Shown here: positions 20,881 to 30,366 of the stretch, one piece after another
How positions within the stretch are numbered: position 1 is the first letter of the stretch
Layout of the letters: each line of letters begins with the position of its first letter
Assembly (NCBI RefSeq): GCF_019802085.1
Contig: NZ_JAHVHV010000004.1
Span: forward strand, 1-64,000
Source: Ferrimonas balearica
Lineage (GTDB): Bacteria > Pseudomonadota > Gammaproteobacteria > Enterobacterales > Shewanellaceae
Direction: 5' to 3'
DNA: 64,000 bases
Notes under the pieces: generated by a model
Told to the model about the DNA's origin: nothing
The model's database searches: none
Seen by the model: only the letters and a program-made list of their open reading frames with translations
Translations under genes and position numbers: made by a program

Positions 20881-21075
20881 GTTCGCTGTCCCGCAAAACC
20901 GACGGGGGGCGCTTCAACCGCCCCCCGCACTGGATATGGAAAAATTGCATTCTGCCCCTGTTGCCTGGGCGGTAATGCTGCTAGAATTTGCGCCCATCTT
21001 AAACCAGTTGGGTCGTGGAACGCCAAGTATGGTCCTGAGTCCACCTTTGCGCTGACGCTTATTTGCACATTGTCG

Positions 21076-21104
21076 TTGACAAAGATGGGCAAAAAAAGTA
21101 AATT
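21076..21104 (+). promoter_or_regulatory. rpsT promoter
   Basis: TTGACA (21076-21081), 17-nt spacer, TAAATT (21099-21104), then CGCGAC. A near-consensus sigma-70 promoter with a GC-rich discriminator, as expected for a ribosomal protein gene. Confidence 0.8.
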
Positions 21105-21152
21105 CGCGACCTTTCTGAGAATCCAGACTGCACCGTTTTTAGGAGTTTGCAC

Positions 21153-21413
21153 TTGGCTAACATCAAGTCTGCTAAGAAGCGCGCCATCCAGGCCGAGAAG
21201 CGTCGTCAACACAACGCCAGCCGTCGTTCCATGATGCGCACTTACACCAAGAAAGTGGTAGCTGCTATCGCCGCTGGCGACAAAGCTGCCGCTACTGAAG
21301 CGTTCAACGCTGCCCAGCCTATCCTGGATCGCATGGCCACCAAAGGCCTGATCCACAAGAACAAGGCCGCTCGTCACAAGAGCCGCCTGGCTGCCCAAAT
21401 CAAAGCCCTGTAA
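21153..21413 (+). CDS. rpsT: 30S ribosomal protein S20
   Basis: Primary-binding protein of the 30S subunit body. From TTG at 21153 the product is 86 aa (E. coli 87) and begins [24 protein letters not shown] at 21141-21145 sits 7 nt before this TTG; the earlier in-frame TTG at 21147 is only 1 nt from it and is rejected. E. coli rpsT also starts with UUG, which helps S20 repress its own translation, so the rare start is probably kept for regulation. A terminator follows. Confidence 0.97.
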   Translation: MANIKSAKKRAIQAEKRRQHNASRRSMMRTYTKKVVAAIAAGDKAAATEAFNAAQPILDRMATKGLIHKNKAARHKSRLAAQIKAL

Positions 21414-21435
21414 TTGGCGCTTCGATACCAGATTG

Positions 21436-21460
21436 AAAACCGGCTTCGGCCGGTTTTTTT
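21436..21460 (+). terminator. rpsT terminator
   Basis: AAAACCGGC-TTCG-GCCGGTTTTTTT: a short GC stem with a UUCG-type tetraloop and T run. Confidence 0.92.
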
Positions 21461-21538
21461 GTGCCCCTCTGACAGCCCGTCACCTTTTTGTTACCCTGTC
21501 GCCTCCACAGAGACGACATAACAACAACAAGGACCCCC

Positions 21539-22942
21539 ATGCTGCACTCCTTCCGAGCCCTGGCCCTGGGCGCCGGTCTGCTGACCGCGGGCCTCCACGC
21601 TCAACCTTTCGACGACGCCACGCTCAATCACAGCGACCGACTGCGTGACCACGCCCTGCAAAGCGACATCGCCTGGCAGGTGGTGGAGTCCCTCACCACC
21701 GAAGTGGGCCCCCGCCTGGCAGGCACCGAGGGGGACGCCCGGGCCGTGGCCTGGGCCAAGGCCCGATTCGAGGCCATGGGATTCGACGCCGTGCGCCTGG
21801 AGCCGGTCACCGTCCCCCACTGGGAGCGCGGCTATGCCGACGCTCAGGTCACCCTGCCCTTCCCCCAGCCGCTGGTGATCAGCGCCCTGGGCAATTCGGT
21901 GCCCACGCCAGAGGGGGGCATCGAAGCCCGCATCGTGCGTTTCGACACCCTGGCGGACCTGGAAGCGGCGGATCCAGCCCAGGTGAAGGGCAAGCTGGCG
22001 TTCATCGATCACAAGATGGAGCGGTTCAAGGACGGTCGTGGCTACGGCCCGGTGGTCAAGGCCCGCGGCCGGGGCGCCGTGGCGGCGGCCCAGAAGGGTG
22101 CCGTTGGCCTGCTGCTGCGCAGCGTCAGTACCAGCAGTCACCGCTTCGCCCACACCGGGGTGATGCGCTACGTCGATGGTGTGGCCAAGATCCCGGCGGC
22201 GGCCATCTCGCCGCCGGACGCCGACCAGCTGACCCGCATGCTGGCCCGCCAGGACGACATCCAGGTCAAACTGGAGCTGGCGTCCATGGACAAGGGGCAG
22301 ACCACCTCCTACAACGTCATCGGTGAGATCCGCGGCCGCAGCCAGCCGGAGGAGATCGTGGTGATCGGCGCCCACCTGGACTCCTGGGACGAGGGCACCG
22401 GGGCACTGGATGACGGCGCCGGCGTGGGGATCGTCACCGCCGCCGCCCAGCACATCCTGGACCTGGAACAGCGCCCGGCGCGCACCGTTCGGGTGGTGCT
22501 CTATGCCGCCGAGGAGATCGGCCTTATCGGCGCAAAAGCCTACCGGGACCACCATCAGGCGGATCTGGACAACCACTACATCGCCGCGGAAGCGGATTTC
22601 GGCGCCGGCCCCATCTACCGCCTGGACAGCCGGGTGAATGAGGCCGCCCGCCCCGCCATCGAGGCGATGGTGGCGCAGATGGCGCCCCTGGGGGTCACCC
22701 TGGGTCACAACCACAGCTGGGGCGGCCCGGACGTCTCCGTGTTGCCGCCGCTGGGGGTACCGGTGGCGGGCCTCAATATGGACGGCACCGATTACTTCGA
22801 TTACCACCACACTCCGGACGACACCCTGGACAAGATTGACCCCGAGGCGATCCGGCAAAGTGCCGCGGTCTACACCCTGTTTGCCTGGCTGATGGCCAAC
22901 GCCGACAGCACGCTTCGGCCCATTCCCCCCACCACCAACTGA
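21539..22942 (+). CDS. Secreted M28-family zinc peptidase
   Basis: A 467-residue protein with signal peptide MLHSFRALALGAGLLTAGLHAQ. The ATG at 21539 follows AAGGA; an upstream extension to 21488 would hide the signal peptide. A PA-like insert lies at about 110-250. The M28 (aminopeptidase Y/S-like) co-catalytic zinc site is visible: IGAHLDSWDEG (His, and catalytic Asp), LDDGAGVG (bridging Asp), YAAEEIGLIGA (catalytic and ligand Glu), EADFGAG (Asp), and DYHHTPDDTLDKI (His). It is probably an exported aminopeptidase or carboxypeptidase for peptide use, resembling plasma glutamate carboxypeptidase. Substrate is unknown. Monocistronic, with its own terminator. Confidence 0.9.
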   Translation: MLHSFRALALGAGLLTAGLHAQPFDDATLNHSDRLRDHALQSDIAWQVVESLTTEVGPRLAGTEGDARAVAWAKARFEAMGFDAVRLEPVTVPHWERGYADAQVTLPFPQPLVISALGNSVPTPEGGIEARIVRFDTLADLEAADPAQVKGKLAFIDHKMERFKDGRGYGPVVKARGRGAVAAAQKGAVGLLLRSVSTSSHRFAHTGVMRYVDGVAKIPAAAISPPDADQLTRMLARQDDIQVKLELASMDKGQTTSYNVIGEIRGRSQPEEIVVIGAHLDSWDEGTGALDDGAGVGIVTAAAQHILDLEQRPARTVRVVLYAAEEIGLIGAKAYRDHHQADLDNHYIAAEADFGAGPIYRLDSRVNEAARPAIEAMVAQMAPLGVTLGHNHSWGGPDVSVLPPLGVPVAGLNMDGTDYFDYHHTPDDTLDKIDPEAIRQSAAVYTLFAWLMANADSTLRPIPPTTN

Positions 22943-22950
22943 ACCTCAAC

Positions 22951-22980
22951 AAAAAAGGCCCGCGATTGCGGGCCTTTTTA
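22951..22980. terminator. Bidirectional terminator, M28 peptidase / yaaA
   Basis: AAAAAAGGCCCGC-GATT-GCGGGCCTTTTTA between converging genes. Confidence 0.93.
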
Positions 22981-22991
22981 TTCGGTGCCGG

Positions 22992-23768
22992 TCAGGCCGG
23001 CTCATCGCGCAAAAACACCATGGTATCGGCATTGGACTGCTCGGCACTGAAGCGATAGCCGGCGTAGTCAAACGCTTCGAGATCTTGTGGCTGGGTCGGG
23101 CGCTGCTCAATGAGGTAGCGGGCCATCAACCCCCGGGCCTTCTTGGCGTAGAAGCTGATGATCTTGTACTGGCCGTTTTTCCAGTCCTTGAACACCGGGG
23201 TGATCACCCGCGCTTCCAGGGCCTTGGGCTTGACCGCCTTGAAGTACTCGTTGGAGGCCAGATTGATGAGCACGCTGTCCCCCTGGGCCGCCAGCGCCGC
23301 GTTCAGGGCCTCGGTGATGTGGTGGTCCCAGAAGGCGTACAGGTCTTTGCCCCGGGCGTTGGCCAGCTTGGTGCCCATCTCCAGGCGGTAGGCCTGCATC
23401 AGATCCAGCGGCCGCAGCAGGCCGTAGAGCCCGGAGAGGATCCGCAGATGCTGCTGGGCGTAGGCCAGTTGATCGTCGCTCAGGGTGCCGGCCTCCAGCC
23501 CGGTGTAGACGTCGCCGTTGAACGCCAGCACCGCCGGCTTCGCGTTGTCCGGGGTGAAGGGGGGCTGCCACTGGGCAAAACGCGCGGCGTTCAGGCCCGC
23601 CAGCTTGTCCGACAGCTTCATGAGCGAAGCCAGATCCGCCGGGGTCAGCCGTCGGCAGCTCTCCATCAGCAGCTCGGCGTGGTCCAGCATCTGCGGCTGA
23701 GTGTGGGCATCGACGTGGGGCGGCGTGTCGAAATCGAGGTTCTTCGCCGGTGAGATCACCGCCAGCAT
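22992..23768 (-). CDS. yaaA: Peroxide stress protein YaaA
   Basis: A 258-residue DUF328/UPF0246 protein. E. coli YaaA lowers intracellular free iron during H2O2 stress, and the family has a DNA-binding fold. The start [16 protein letters not shown] at 23768, after AAGGAG, is the family N-terminus; longer upstream reading is not supported. Conserved blocks are [52 protein letters not shown] and [16 protein letters not shown]. Confidence 0.95.
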   Translation of the reverse strand: MLAVISPAKNLDFDTPPHVDAHTQPQMLDHAELLMESCRRLTPADLASLMKLSDKLAGLNAARFAQWQPPFTPDNAKPAVLAFNGDVYTGLEAGTLSDDQLAYAQQHLRILSGLYGLLRPLDLMQAYRLEMGTKLANARGKDLYAFWDHHITEALNAALAAQGDSVLINLASNEYFKAVKPKALEARVITPVFKDWKNGQYKIISFYAKKARGLMARYLIEQRPTQPQDLEAFDYAGYRFSAEQSNADTMVFLRDEPA

Positions 23769-23840
23769 AACGGGCTCCTTGCTGCGGCCTTTGCCGCCTG
23801 GTTCGTGGTTGCCCGCCACTATAACAATGGGCCAGGCACA

Positions 23841-23871
23841 AAAAAACCACGCCGATTGGCGTGGTTTTCGA
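23841..23871 (-). terminator. Terminator of the AGCS symporter gene
   Basis: AAAACCACGCC-AATC-GGCGTGGTTTTTTT on the minus strand, between the symporter gene and yaaA. Confidence 0.9.
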
Positions 23872-23887
23872 TTGCCTCGTTCGAGTC

Positions 23888-25333
23888 TTAGCGGCCCTGG
23901 GTGGGCTCGCGCTCGCCGGTCCAGGTGTCGCAGGCCAGGCGATCTTTCAGCGCCGGGATGGCGTTGGCGTCGAACTCCGGCACCTTGCCCGCCTTGAGCT
24001 GCACCTCGTAGTCCTTGATCACCGCGTAGGCCACCTTGGAGAGCATCACGATGGCGGCGATGTTCACCAGCGCCATCAGGCCCATGGAAACGTCGGCAAA
24101 GTTCCACACCATGCTCAGGGACGCCACGGAACCGACCATCACCATGGCCAGCACCAGCAGACGGAACACCATCAGCACCTTCTTGCTCTTGCTCAGGAAC
24201 ATCACATTGGTCTCAGCGTAGCTGTAGTTGGCGATGATGGAGCTGAAGCAGAACAGGATGATGGCAAAGGCCACGAAGTAGGCAGCCCAGCCACCCAGCT
24301 CGTTGGTCAGGGCCATCTGCAGCAGGCCGATGCCGGCGGCGTCGCCCGGGTTGTTCAGTACGCCGGACAGCAGGATGATGGCGGCGGACGCGGTGCAGAT
24401 CACCAGGGTGTCCACGAACACACCAATCATCTGAACGAAACCCTGGGAAGCGGGGTGGTTGGGGTTCGGGGTGGCGGAGGCGGCCACGTTGGCGGCGGAA
24501 CCCATACCGGCTTCGTTGGAGAACAGGCCGCGGGCCACACCGGCCATGATGGCGCCCATGGCGCCACCGGCGGCTTCCTGCAGACCGAAGGCGCTCTTGA
24601 AGATCAGGGCCAGGGCGGCCGGCACTTCGGAGAGGTTCATCAGCAGCACCACCACGGCGATGCCCAGGTAGGCCACGGCCATGACCGGTACGATGAGCTC
24701 GGAGGCCTTGGCCACCTTCTTCAGGCCGCCCATGATGATGTAGGCGGTGGCCGCCACGATGATCACGCCCAGCACCGCTTTGTTGATGCCGAAGGCGTTG
24801 CCCACGGCGTCGGTGATGGTGTTGGCCTGTACGGAGTTAAAGGCAAAGCCGAAGGCGATGATCAGCAGCACGGAGAACAGGCTGCCCATCCAGCGCTTAC
24901 CCAGGCCCTGCTCCATGTAGTAGGCCGGACCGCCACGGTACTGACCGTCGCTGTCCTTGACCTTGTAGACCTGGGCCAGGGTGGATTCAATAAAGGCGGT
25001 GGCCATACCCAGCAGGGCGATCAGCCACATCCAGAAGATGGCGCCGGCACCACCCACGGTGATGGCCACGGCCACACCGGCCATGTTACCGGTGCCGACT
25101 CGGGCGGCCATGGAGGTGCAGAACACCTGGAAGGAGGAGATGCCGTCGGTCTTGTTGCGACCCTCTTTGACCAGCTTGACGCCGTGGCCGAACAGACGGA
25201 ACTGGATGAAGCCCAGGCGCAGGGTAAAGAGCACACCCGCTGCCACCAGGACATAGATAAGCAGGCTGCCCCAAAGCAGACCGTTCGCGGCGTTGATTGC
25301 GGACTCGACGCCGCCGATTAGCGATTCAAACAT
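23888..25333 (-). CDS. Sodium:alanine/glycine symporter, AGCS family
   Basis: A 481-residue inner-membrane protein with about 10-11 helices, of the alanine or glycine:cation symporter family (AgcS/AlsT/DagA). Typical segments: [37 protein letters not shown] (split here as the family N-terminal signature), [15 protein letters not shown] and [18 protein letters not shown]. It imports L-alanine, D-alanine and/or glycine with Na+. The long upstream region holds a CRP-like palindrome, which would fit carbon control; I looked for a glycine riboswitch and did not see one. Confidence 0.93.
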   Translation of the reverse strand: MFESLIGGVESAINAANGLLWGSLLIYVLVAAGVLFTLRLGFIQFRLFGHGVKLVKEGRNKTDGISSFQVFCTSMAARVGTGNMAGVAVAITVGGAGAIFWMWLIALLGMATAFIESTLAQVYKVKDSDGQYRGGPAYYMEQGLGKRWMGSLFSVLLIIAFGFAFNSVQANTITDAVGNAFGINKAVLGVIIVAATAYIIMGGLKKVAKASELIVPVMAVAYLGIAVVVLLMNLSEVPAALALIFKSAFGLQEAAGGAMGAIMAGVARGLFSNEAGMGSAANVAASATPNPNHPASQGFVQMIGVFVDTLVICTASAAIILLSGVLNNPGDAAGIGLLQMALTNELGGWAAYFVAFAIILFCFSSIIANYSYAETNVMFLSKSKKVLMVFRLLVLAMVMVGSVASLSMVWNFADVSMGLMALVNIAAIVMLSKVAYAVIKDYEVQLKAGKVPEFDANAIPALKDRLACDTWTGEREPTQGR

Positions 25334-25542
25334 ACTTGAGTTCTTCTTGCGTTCACCGTCGGCCGACCCGAAAGCCGGGCGATGCGGTGGTTGGCTACTT
25401 CAACTTCCATTACCTGAAACACGGCCTTTCCTGGCCTGTTCCCAGCGAGATTGTGCAATTTTGTTCTAGTTAGCGACGGTTAAATCACGTTCGCTACGCT
25501 GGTATCGGTCGGGCACATTAGCACAAAGATTTTGCGACCACG

Positions 25543-25558
25543 CGTGATCCCGATCACA
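25543..25558. promoter_or_regulatory. CRP-like site upstream of the AGCS symporter gene
   Basis: On the minus strand TGTGATCGGGATCACG has TGTGA-N6-TCACG, one base from the CRP consensus TGTGA-N6-TCACA. Placed about 210 bp before the symporter start codon, so its promoter would have a long leader. Confidence 0.5.
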
Positions 25559-25618
25559 GCGAAGCATTACCATAACACCGCGCATACAGTTGCAATACCT
25601 TTTCACAACCGTTTGCAT

Positions 25619-25715
25619 ACCGCAGGATGTTGCGCCGGGATCCCGCTCCCACTTTGCCCTTACGGCACTGGCGTTTGCCGACTAGGCTTGGTGGGAAGCC
25701 CGCTGTGAGCGGGAC
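25619..25715. repeat. Inverted-repeat block with competing hairpins
   Basis: Several stems overlap here: CGCA/TGCG (25621-25634), TCCCGC(TC) pairing with (GA)GCGGGA, TCCCAC with GTGGGA enclosing two small hairpins (TGCC-CTTAC-GGCA and GGC-GTTT-GCC), and an alternative hairpin CCCGCT-GTG-AGCGGG that uses the same 3' arm. The pattern fits a structured RNA, a REP-like repeat, or an integron-like folded site. I could not match it to a known RNA family. Confidence 0.5.
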
Positions 25716-25816
25716 CACGACGAAGCGCATTCATCAGTTTTGATCCGTTAGTGACGTATTTATCACCACATTCTCACAGGAGCCCGCCACAGGCCCCGGG
25801 ACAGCCGGTTTGGAGA

Positions 25817-25831
25817 TGTAATTAAATTACA
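25817..25831. promoter_or_regulatory. HexR-type operator upstream of tal-pgi
   Basis: TGTAATTAAATTACA is a perfect 15-bp palindrome (7+1+7). It matches the HexR motif described for Shewanella and other gammaproteobacteria, where HexR controls central carbon genes, with tal-pgi among expected targets. It lies about 90 bp before the tal start. Confidence 0.75.
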
Positions 25832-25838
25832 CTTTCGG

Positions 25839-25867
25839 TTGGATTCTGGTGAAAAATCGCCTTTAAT
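25839..25867 (+). promoter_or_regulatory. Candidate tal promoter
   Basis: TTGGAT (25839-25844), 17-nt spacer, TTTAAT (25862-25867). It would put the HexR palindrome about 50 bp upstream of transcription start, an activator-like position. Confidence 0.5.
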
Positions 25868-25922
25868 GGGGAGCCTTGCTTATCGGACTTCTCGGTTTTG
25901 CCCGAACAATGGAATCTTCACC

Positions 25923-26879
25923 ATGGCAACTGCACTCTCTCAGCTTAAAGCTCTGACCACCATCGTCGCGGACACCGGCGACATCGACGCCATCCGCCGT
26001 TACCAGCCCGAAGACGCGACCACCAATCCGTCGCTGATCCTCAAAGCCGCCCAGATCCCGGACTACGACGCGCTGATCGCCGACGCCATCGCCTACGCCA
26101 AGGGGCAGAGCGACGACGCCGAGCAGCAGCTCGAGGACGCCGCCGACAAACTGGCGGTGAACATCGGCCTGGAGATCCTCAAGATCGTCCCCGGGCGCAT
26201 CTCCACCGAAGTGGACGCCCGACTCTCCTTTGATGCCCAGGGCTCGGTGGCCAAGGCGCGCAAGCTGATGCGCCTCTACCAGGAAGCGGGGATCGGTCCG
26301 GATCGCATCCTGATCAAGCTGGCCTCCACCTGGGAGGGGATCCGCGCCGCCGAGCAGCTGGAGCAGGAGGGGATCAACTGCAACCTGACCCTGCTGTTCA
26401 GCTTTGCCCAGGCCCGGGCCTGCGCCGAAGCCGGGGTCTACCTGATCTCCCCCTTCGTCGGTCGGATCCTCGACTGGTACAAGGCCAAGACCGGCGAAAC
26501 CTACGAGGGTAAGGACGATCCGGGCGTGCAGTCCGTCGCCCAGATCTACGACTACTACAAGCGCCACGGCTACAGCACCGTGGTGATGGGCGCCAGCTTC
26601 CGCAACACCGGGGAGATCCTGGCCCTGGCGGGCTGCGATCGCCTGACCATCAGCCCGGCGCTGCTGGAGGAGCTGGAGAACAGCGCCGTCAGCGTCACCC
26701 GCGAGCTGAGCTACACCGGTGAGGTGCAGTCCCGCCCGGCACCGCTGAGCGAAGCCCAGTTCCGCTGGGAGCTCAACCAGGACGCCATGGCGGTAGAGAA
26801 GCTGGCGGAGGGGATCCGCAACTTCGCCATCGATCAGGACAAGCTCGAAACCATGCTGCGCGCGCGACTGAGCGCCTAA
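25923..26879 (+). CDS. tal: Transaldolase
   Basis: Pentose-phosphate enzyme transferring a dihydroxyacetone unit between sedoheptulose-7-P and glyceraldehyde-3-P. The start at 25923 ([20 protein letters not shown]) matches class TalB; the reading frame stays open upstream to 25839 but that part is not family-like. Product 318 aa. Schiff-base lysine in [21 protein letters not shown] and GRILDWYK are conserved blocks. First gene of tal-pgi, downstream of a HexR-type palindrome. Confidence 0.97.
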   Translation: MATALSQLKALTTIVADTGDIDAIRRYQPEDATTNPSLILKAAQIPDYDALIADAIAYAKGQSDDAEQQLEDAADKLAVNIGLEILKIVPGRISTEVDARLSFDAQGSVAKARKLMRLYQEAGIGPDRILIKLASTWEGIRAAEQLEQEGINCNLTLLFSFAQARACAEAGVYLISPFVGRILDWYKAKTGETYEGKDDPGVQSVAQIYDYYKRHGYSTVVMGASFRNTGEILALAGCDRLTISPALLEELENSAVSVTRELSYTGEVQSRPAPLSEAQFRWELNQDAMAVEKLAEGIRNFAIDQDKLETMLRARLSA

Positions 26880-26933
26880 CCTTATGGAAACCGCCCGGGC
26901 CGCCCTGGCCCGGGCCGACTCAGGGACCCGACT

Positions 26934-28580
26934 ATGAGTGCACTGACCGCCCTGCCCGCCTGGCAGGCTTTGTCGCAGCACCGCGACGCCATCCAAGCCA
27001 CCCACCTGCGCGACCTCTTTGCCCAGGACCCCAAGCGCGCCGAGCGCTTCGCCCTCAAGGCCGCCGGCCTCTACCTGGACTACTCCAAAAACCGCCTCAC
27101 CGACGACACCGTCGCCCTGCTGTGCCAGTTGGCCCGGGAGACCGGGGTGGAGGCGCTGCGGGATGCCATGTTCGCCGGCGAGGTGATCAACAACACCGAA
27201 GGGCGGCCGGTACTGCACACGGCGCTGCGCTACCGCGGTAACGATGCCATCTCCGCCCAGGGCGAGGACGCCGCCGCCGAGGTGCGCGCCACCCTGAAAC
27301 GGATGAAGACTTTTGTCGAGCGCGTGCACCAGGGCCAGCTCACCGGCTACACCGGCGAGCGCTTTACCGACGTGGTGAGCATCGGCATCGGAGGCTCCTT
27401 CCTGGGGCCCAAGATCATGAGCGAGGCGCTGCGCCCCTACTGGCGGGCGGATCTGCGCTGCCACTTCGTGGCCAACATCGACGGCACCGCCCTGGCGGAG
27501 AAGCTGAAGAAGCTGGATCCCAAGCGCACCCTGGTGCTGATGTCCTCCAAGTCCTTCACCACCCAGGAGACCCTCACCAACACCGAGAGTGCCCGGGCCT
27601 GGTTCCTGGACAGCGGCGCTCCCGAGTCTGCCATCGGCCAGCACTTCGTGGCGGTCAGCGCCAACGTGCCCGCCGCCGAGGCGTTTGGCATCAAGGCCGA
27701 GAACGTCTACCCCATGTGGGACTGGGTGGGGGGCCGCTACTCCCTGTGGTCCGCCATCGGCCTGCCCATCGCACTGCTGGTGGGCTTCGACCACTTTGAG
27801 GCCCTGCTGGCCGGCGCCGAGGCGATGGACACCCATTTCCGCACCGCCCCGCTGGAGCAGAACATGCCCGCCCTGATGGGCCTGCTCTCCCTGTGGTACA
27901 CCAACTTCTTCGACAGCGGCAGTCAGGTGATCCTCACCTACGACCACTACCTGCGCGGCCTGCCCGCCTACGTCCAGCAGCTGGACATGGAGAGCAACGG
28001 CAAAGGGGTGGATAAGGCCGGCCAGCCCATGGCCTGCGCCACCGGACCGGTGATCTGGGGCGGCGAAGGCACCAACGGCCAGCACGCCTACCACCAGCTG
28101 CTGCACCAGGGCAGCGGCGTGATCCCCGCCGACTTCATCCTGCCGCTGCAAAGCCACAACCCACTGGGCCGCCACCACGCCATGCTGGCCTCCAACTGCC
28201 TGGCGCAGACCCAGGCCCTGATGCTGGGCAAGACCCAGGCGGAAGCCGAAGCGGAGCTGGCCGGCAAAGGGCTGAGCGATGATGAGATCACCGCCCTGGC
28301 CCGCCATAAGGTGATGCCCGGCAACAAGCCCAGCAACACCCTGCTGATGGACAAACTGACCCCCGAGACCCTGGGCGCCCTGGTGGCCCTCTACGAGCAC
28401 CGCACCTTTGTGCAGGGCGCGGTCTGGGGGATCAACTCCTTCGATCAGTGGGGAGTCGAACTGGGCAAGGTATTGGGCAACGCGGTACTGGCCGAGCTGG
28501 AAGCCGAACAGCCCAAACTGGACCAGGACGCCTCCACCGCCGGCCTGATTAGATTGTTCCGTCAGGGCCAGATTGACTAG
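26934..28580 (+). CDS. pgi: Glucose-6-phosphate isomerase
   Basis: Interconverts glucose-6-P and fructose-6-P. 548 aa, matching E. coli Pgi (549). Signatures: [54 protein letters not shown], and the C-terminal [17 protein letters not shown] with catalytic Glu/His/Lys region. It lies 54 nt after tal. Together with tal it fits a HexR-controlled central-carbon operon in an organism that probably uses the Entner-Doudoroff route. Confidence 0.98.
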   Translation: MSALTALPAWQALSQHRDAIQATHLRDLFAQDPKRAERFALKAAGLYLDYSKNRLTDDTVALLCQLARETGVEALRDAMFAGEVINNTEGRPVLHTALRYRGNDAISAQGEDAAAEVRATLKRMKTFVERVHQGQLTGYTGERFTDVVSIGIGGSFLGPKIMSEALRPYWRADLRCHFVANIDGTALAEKLKKLDPKRTLVLMSSKSFTTQETLTNTESARAWFLDSGAPESAIGQHFVAVSANVPAAEAFGIKAENVYPMWDWVGGRYSLWSAIGLPIALLVGFDHFEALLAGAEAMDTHFRTAPLEQNMPALMGLLSLWYTNFFDSGSQVILTYDHYLRGLPAYVQQLDMESNGKGVDKAGQPMACATGPVIWGGEGTNGQHAYHQLLHQGSGVIPADFILPLQSHNPLGRHHAMLASNCLAQTQALMLGKTQAEAEAELAGKGLSDDEITALARHKVMPGNKPSNTLLMDKLTPETLGALVALYEHRTFVQGAVWGINSFDQWGVELGKVLGNAVLAELEAEQPKLDQDASTAGLIRLFRQGQID

Positions 28581-28688
28581 AGGATCCCGCCCCCAGGCTT
28601 GCAACAACTTTGCAACACCGGTGTTGCACACTGTTTTTCGACTGTGATATATCGGTGTTGAACAAAAAGAAAGCTCAGGGGGAGTGTT

Positions 28689-28871
28689 ATGGAACGACTG
28701 GATTACGGCTCACCGGAAGGAAGTGTGGTAGAGAAGCCGACCCGCTCTCGGGGCAGCAAGAAGCGCAAGTGGCGCGAGATTGAAGCCCTGAAAGAGCGTC
28801 AGAGACTGCGTAAGGAGCTCGAAGACATCGACTTCTGCACCGGTCTGGACGACGGGCTTTTGGAGTTCTGA
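28689..28871 (+). CDS. DUF3545 family small protein (60 aa)
   Basis: MERLDYGS at the start and KKRKWREIEALKERQRLRKELEDID in the middle (given as two halves of one basic helix) are typical of the DUF3545 family found in Vibrio and Shewanella. The protein is cytoplasmic, strongly basic in the centre and acidic at the C-terminus (GLDDGLLEF). Function unknown; a nucleic-acid or ribosome contact would fit the charge but is speculation. Its own terminator follows. Confidence 0.88.
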   Translation: MERLDYGSPEGSVVEKPTRSRGSKKRKWREIEALKERQRLRKELEDIDFCTGLDDGLLEF

Positions 28872-28882
28872 TACCGATTCAT

Positions 28883-28914
28883 GAAAAACGCCCCGCACTG
28901 CGGGGCGTTTTTGA
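28883..28914. terminator. Bidirectional terminator, DUF3545 gene / hemerythrin gene
   Basis: AAAAACGCCCCGC-ACT-GCGGGGCGTTTTT, a 13-bp stem between converging genes. Confidence 0.95.
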
Positions 28915-28919
28915 TTGTT

Positions 28920-29474
28920 CTACTGGCCGGACTCTGCGTCCATAAGATAGGTTCGAAGGTCCTCAAACTCCCGATCCCCGGTCTCGCCAAAAAGGGGATC
29001 ATCCACCAGCTTGCTGGCCACCAGCCGATGGATCTGCTCCCAGTCCTTCTCGTCCAGACTGCGCTCCAGCAGCGGCAAGACCCGCAGCTCCTCCTGCTCC
29101 AGGTGGGTGCGCTGCATCACCACGAACGCCTCGATGTCGGCAATCAACCGCTCCCGGGGCACCACGGCGTCGTTCAGGATCATCGTCAGGGTGTCGAACA
29201 GCTGGTCCGTGGCCTGCTGCAACTTGTGGTGCTCCTGGGCCAGCTTGTGGACCTCGCCCTGGCTGGTGTCCCCCACCTTGTCCAGGTAGTACTGGTAGAG
29301 GATGTCCTCCATGGGGTGATGGCTGTGATCGGCGTAACGCTGCAGATAGTCCACCACGTCCCGCACCAGGGTCAGATTGACCTCCTGGCCGTCCTTCAGC
29401 CGCTGGACCTTGCCGGAGAGCACCGACAGCAGGGTCGAAATGTGGGCATGATCAGTATGGATCCTGGCAAGCAT
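28920..29474 (-). CDS. Hemerythrin-like (HHE domain) protein
   Basis: A 184-residue four-helix HHE-domain protein. Candidate diiron ligands are the N-terminal His cluster (RIHTDHAHI), HSHHPMED, QEHHKLQQ and RTHLEQEE. AGGAGGGG precedes the ATG at 29474; a GTG one codon upstream is an alternative. Such proteins bind O2 or NO or take part in iron-sulphur repair; it lacks the N-terminal ScdA domain of YtfE/RIC, so a general O2/NO-sensing or storage role is all that can be said. Confidence 0.85.
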   Translation of the reverse strand: MLARIHTDHAHISTLLSVLSGKVQRLKDGQEVNLTLVRDVVDYLQRYADHSHHPMEDILYQYYLDKVGDTSQGEVHKLAQEHHKLQQATDQLFDTLTMILNDAVVPRERLIADIEAFVVMQRTHLEQEELRVLPLLERSLDEKDWEQIHRLVASKLVDDPLFGETGDREFEDLRTYLMDAESGQ

Positions 29475-29563
29475 CACCCCTCCTAAGTTTTTGTCTAATA
29501 AGCTTTGATCTTAGCTAACCCCACTACAGTGTGCGAATTCCCTGCCGGGGTCCTTGCGCCAGA

Positions 29564-30250
29564 TCAAGAGCCGGACGGCCGTCGCGGTTGCCAATCGATG
29601 GGCGCAAGACCCAGCTCCGCCAGTCGCGCGTTGGCCTGGGAGAAATGGCGGCAGCCGAGAAAGCCCCGGTGGGCCGACAGGGGTGAGGGGTGCGGCGCCT
29701 TGAGCACCAGGTGACGCTCAGTATCGATGTGGCGGCCCTTCTTCTGAGCGTGGCTGCCCCACAGCAGGAACACCAGCCCGTCACGCTCGGCGTTGAGCCG
29801 CTCGATTACGGTGTCGGTGAAGGTCTCCCAGCCCAGGGTGGCGTGGGAGTGCGCCTGGCCGGCGTTGACCGTCAGCACGGTGTTGAGCAGCAACACCCCC
29901 TGATCCGCCCAGTGGGCCAGGTAGCCATGATCCGGGATGACAAAGCCGGGGATGTCGCTGGCCAGCTCCTTGTAGATGTTGACCAGCGAAGGGGGCACCC
30001 GCACCCCGGGCTGCACCGAGAAGCAGAGGCCGTGCGCCTGGTTGGGGCCGTGGTAGGGATCCTGACCCAGGATCACCACCTTGACCTGATCGAAGTCGGT
30101 CCGCTTGAACGCCTCGAACACCTGGTCCGCCGGGGGGTAGATCACCTGCCCCTCGGCCCGCCACTGGGCGATCTGCCCCATCATCTGCTGAAAGTAGGAC
30201 TCGGCCTTGACCGGCCCGAGGTGGTGCTGCCACTGGTTCTGGATCTGCAC
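29564..30250 (-). CDS. ung: Uracil-DNA glycosylase
   Basis: Removes uracil from DNA, first step of base excision repair. 228 aa from a GTG start at 30250. Family 1 motifs: water-activating [18 protein letters not shown] and the DNA-contacting loop [20 protein letters not shown] is also conserved. It diverges from nfo, which cleaves the abasic sites Ung produces, so the two repair genes share one intergenic region of about 115 bp. Confidence 0.97.
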   Translation of the reverse strand: MQIQNQWQHHLGPVKAESYFQQMMGQIAQWRAEGQVIYPPADQVFEAFKRTDFDQVKVVILGQDPYHGPNQAHGLCFSVQPGVRVPPSLVNIYKELASDIPGFVIPDHGYLAHWADQGVLLLNTVLTVNAGQAHSHATLGWETFTDTVIERLNAERDGLVFLLWGSHAQKKGRHIDTERHLVLKAPHPSPLSAHRGFLGCRHFSQANARLAELGLAPIDWQPRRPSGS

Positions 30251-30366
30251 GGGAAACTCCCTGAAAAATCGGAAGGTTCAGCATACCCAAGGGCTGACTC
30301 CGTCAGCAAGCTTGCGCCGCTGGCCCCCAGGCCATACCATCCCGCTCCGACCCCCAAGGAGAGCCC

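Larger units (their letters stand above)
25334..25922. other. Long regulatory intergenic region between the AGCS symporter gene and tal
   Basis: About 590 bp without a gene between divergent units. It holds, in order: the symporter 5' region, a CRP-like palindrome (25543-25558), an AT-richer stretch, a dense inverted-repeat block (25619-25715), a HexR-type palindrome (25817-25831) and a candidate tal promoter (25839-25867). The symporter leader shows no known riboswitch core. Confidence 0.7.

Noticed and set aside
22992-24107. 371-residue version of YaaA
   Set aside because: Upstream part crosses a terminator and the symporter 3' end; the family start is at 23768.
25334-25540. Glycine riboswitch upstream of the alanine/glycine symporter
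   Set aside because: Such riboswitches precede similar genes in Vibrio, but the conserved core sequences are not present here.
25863-28631. 922-codon minus-strand frame across tal and pgi
   Set aside because: It spans two clear genes on the + strand and their gap; composition is typical of antisense frames in GC-rich DNA.
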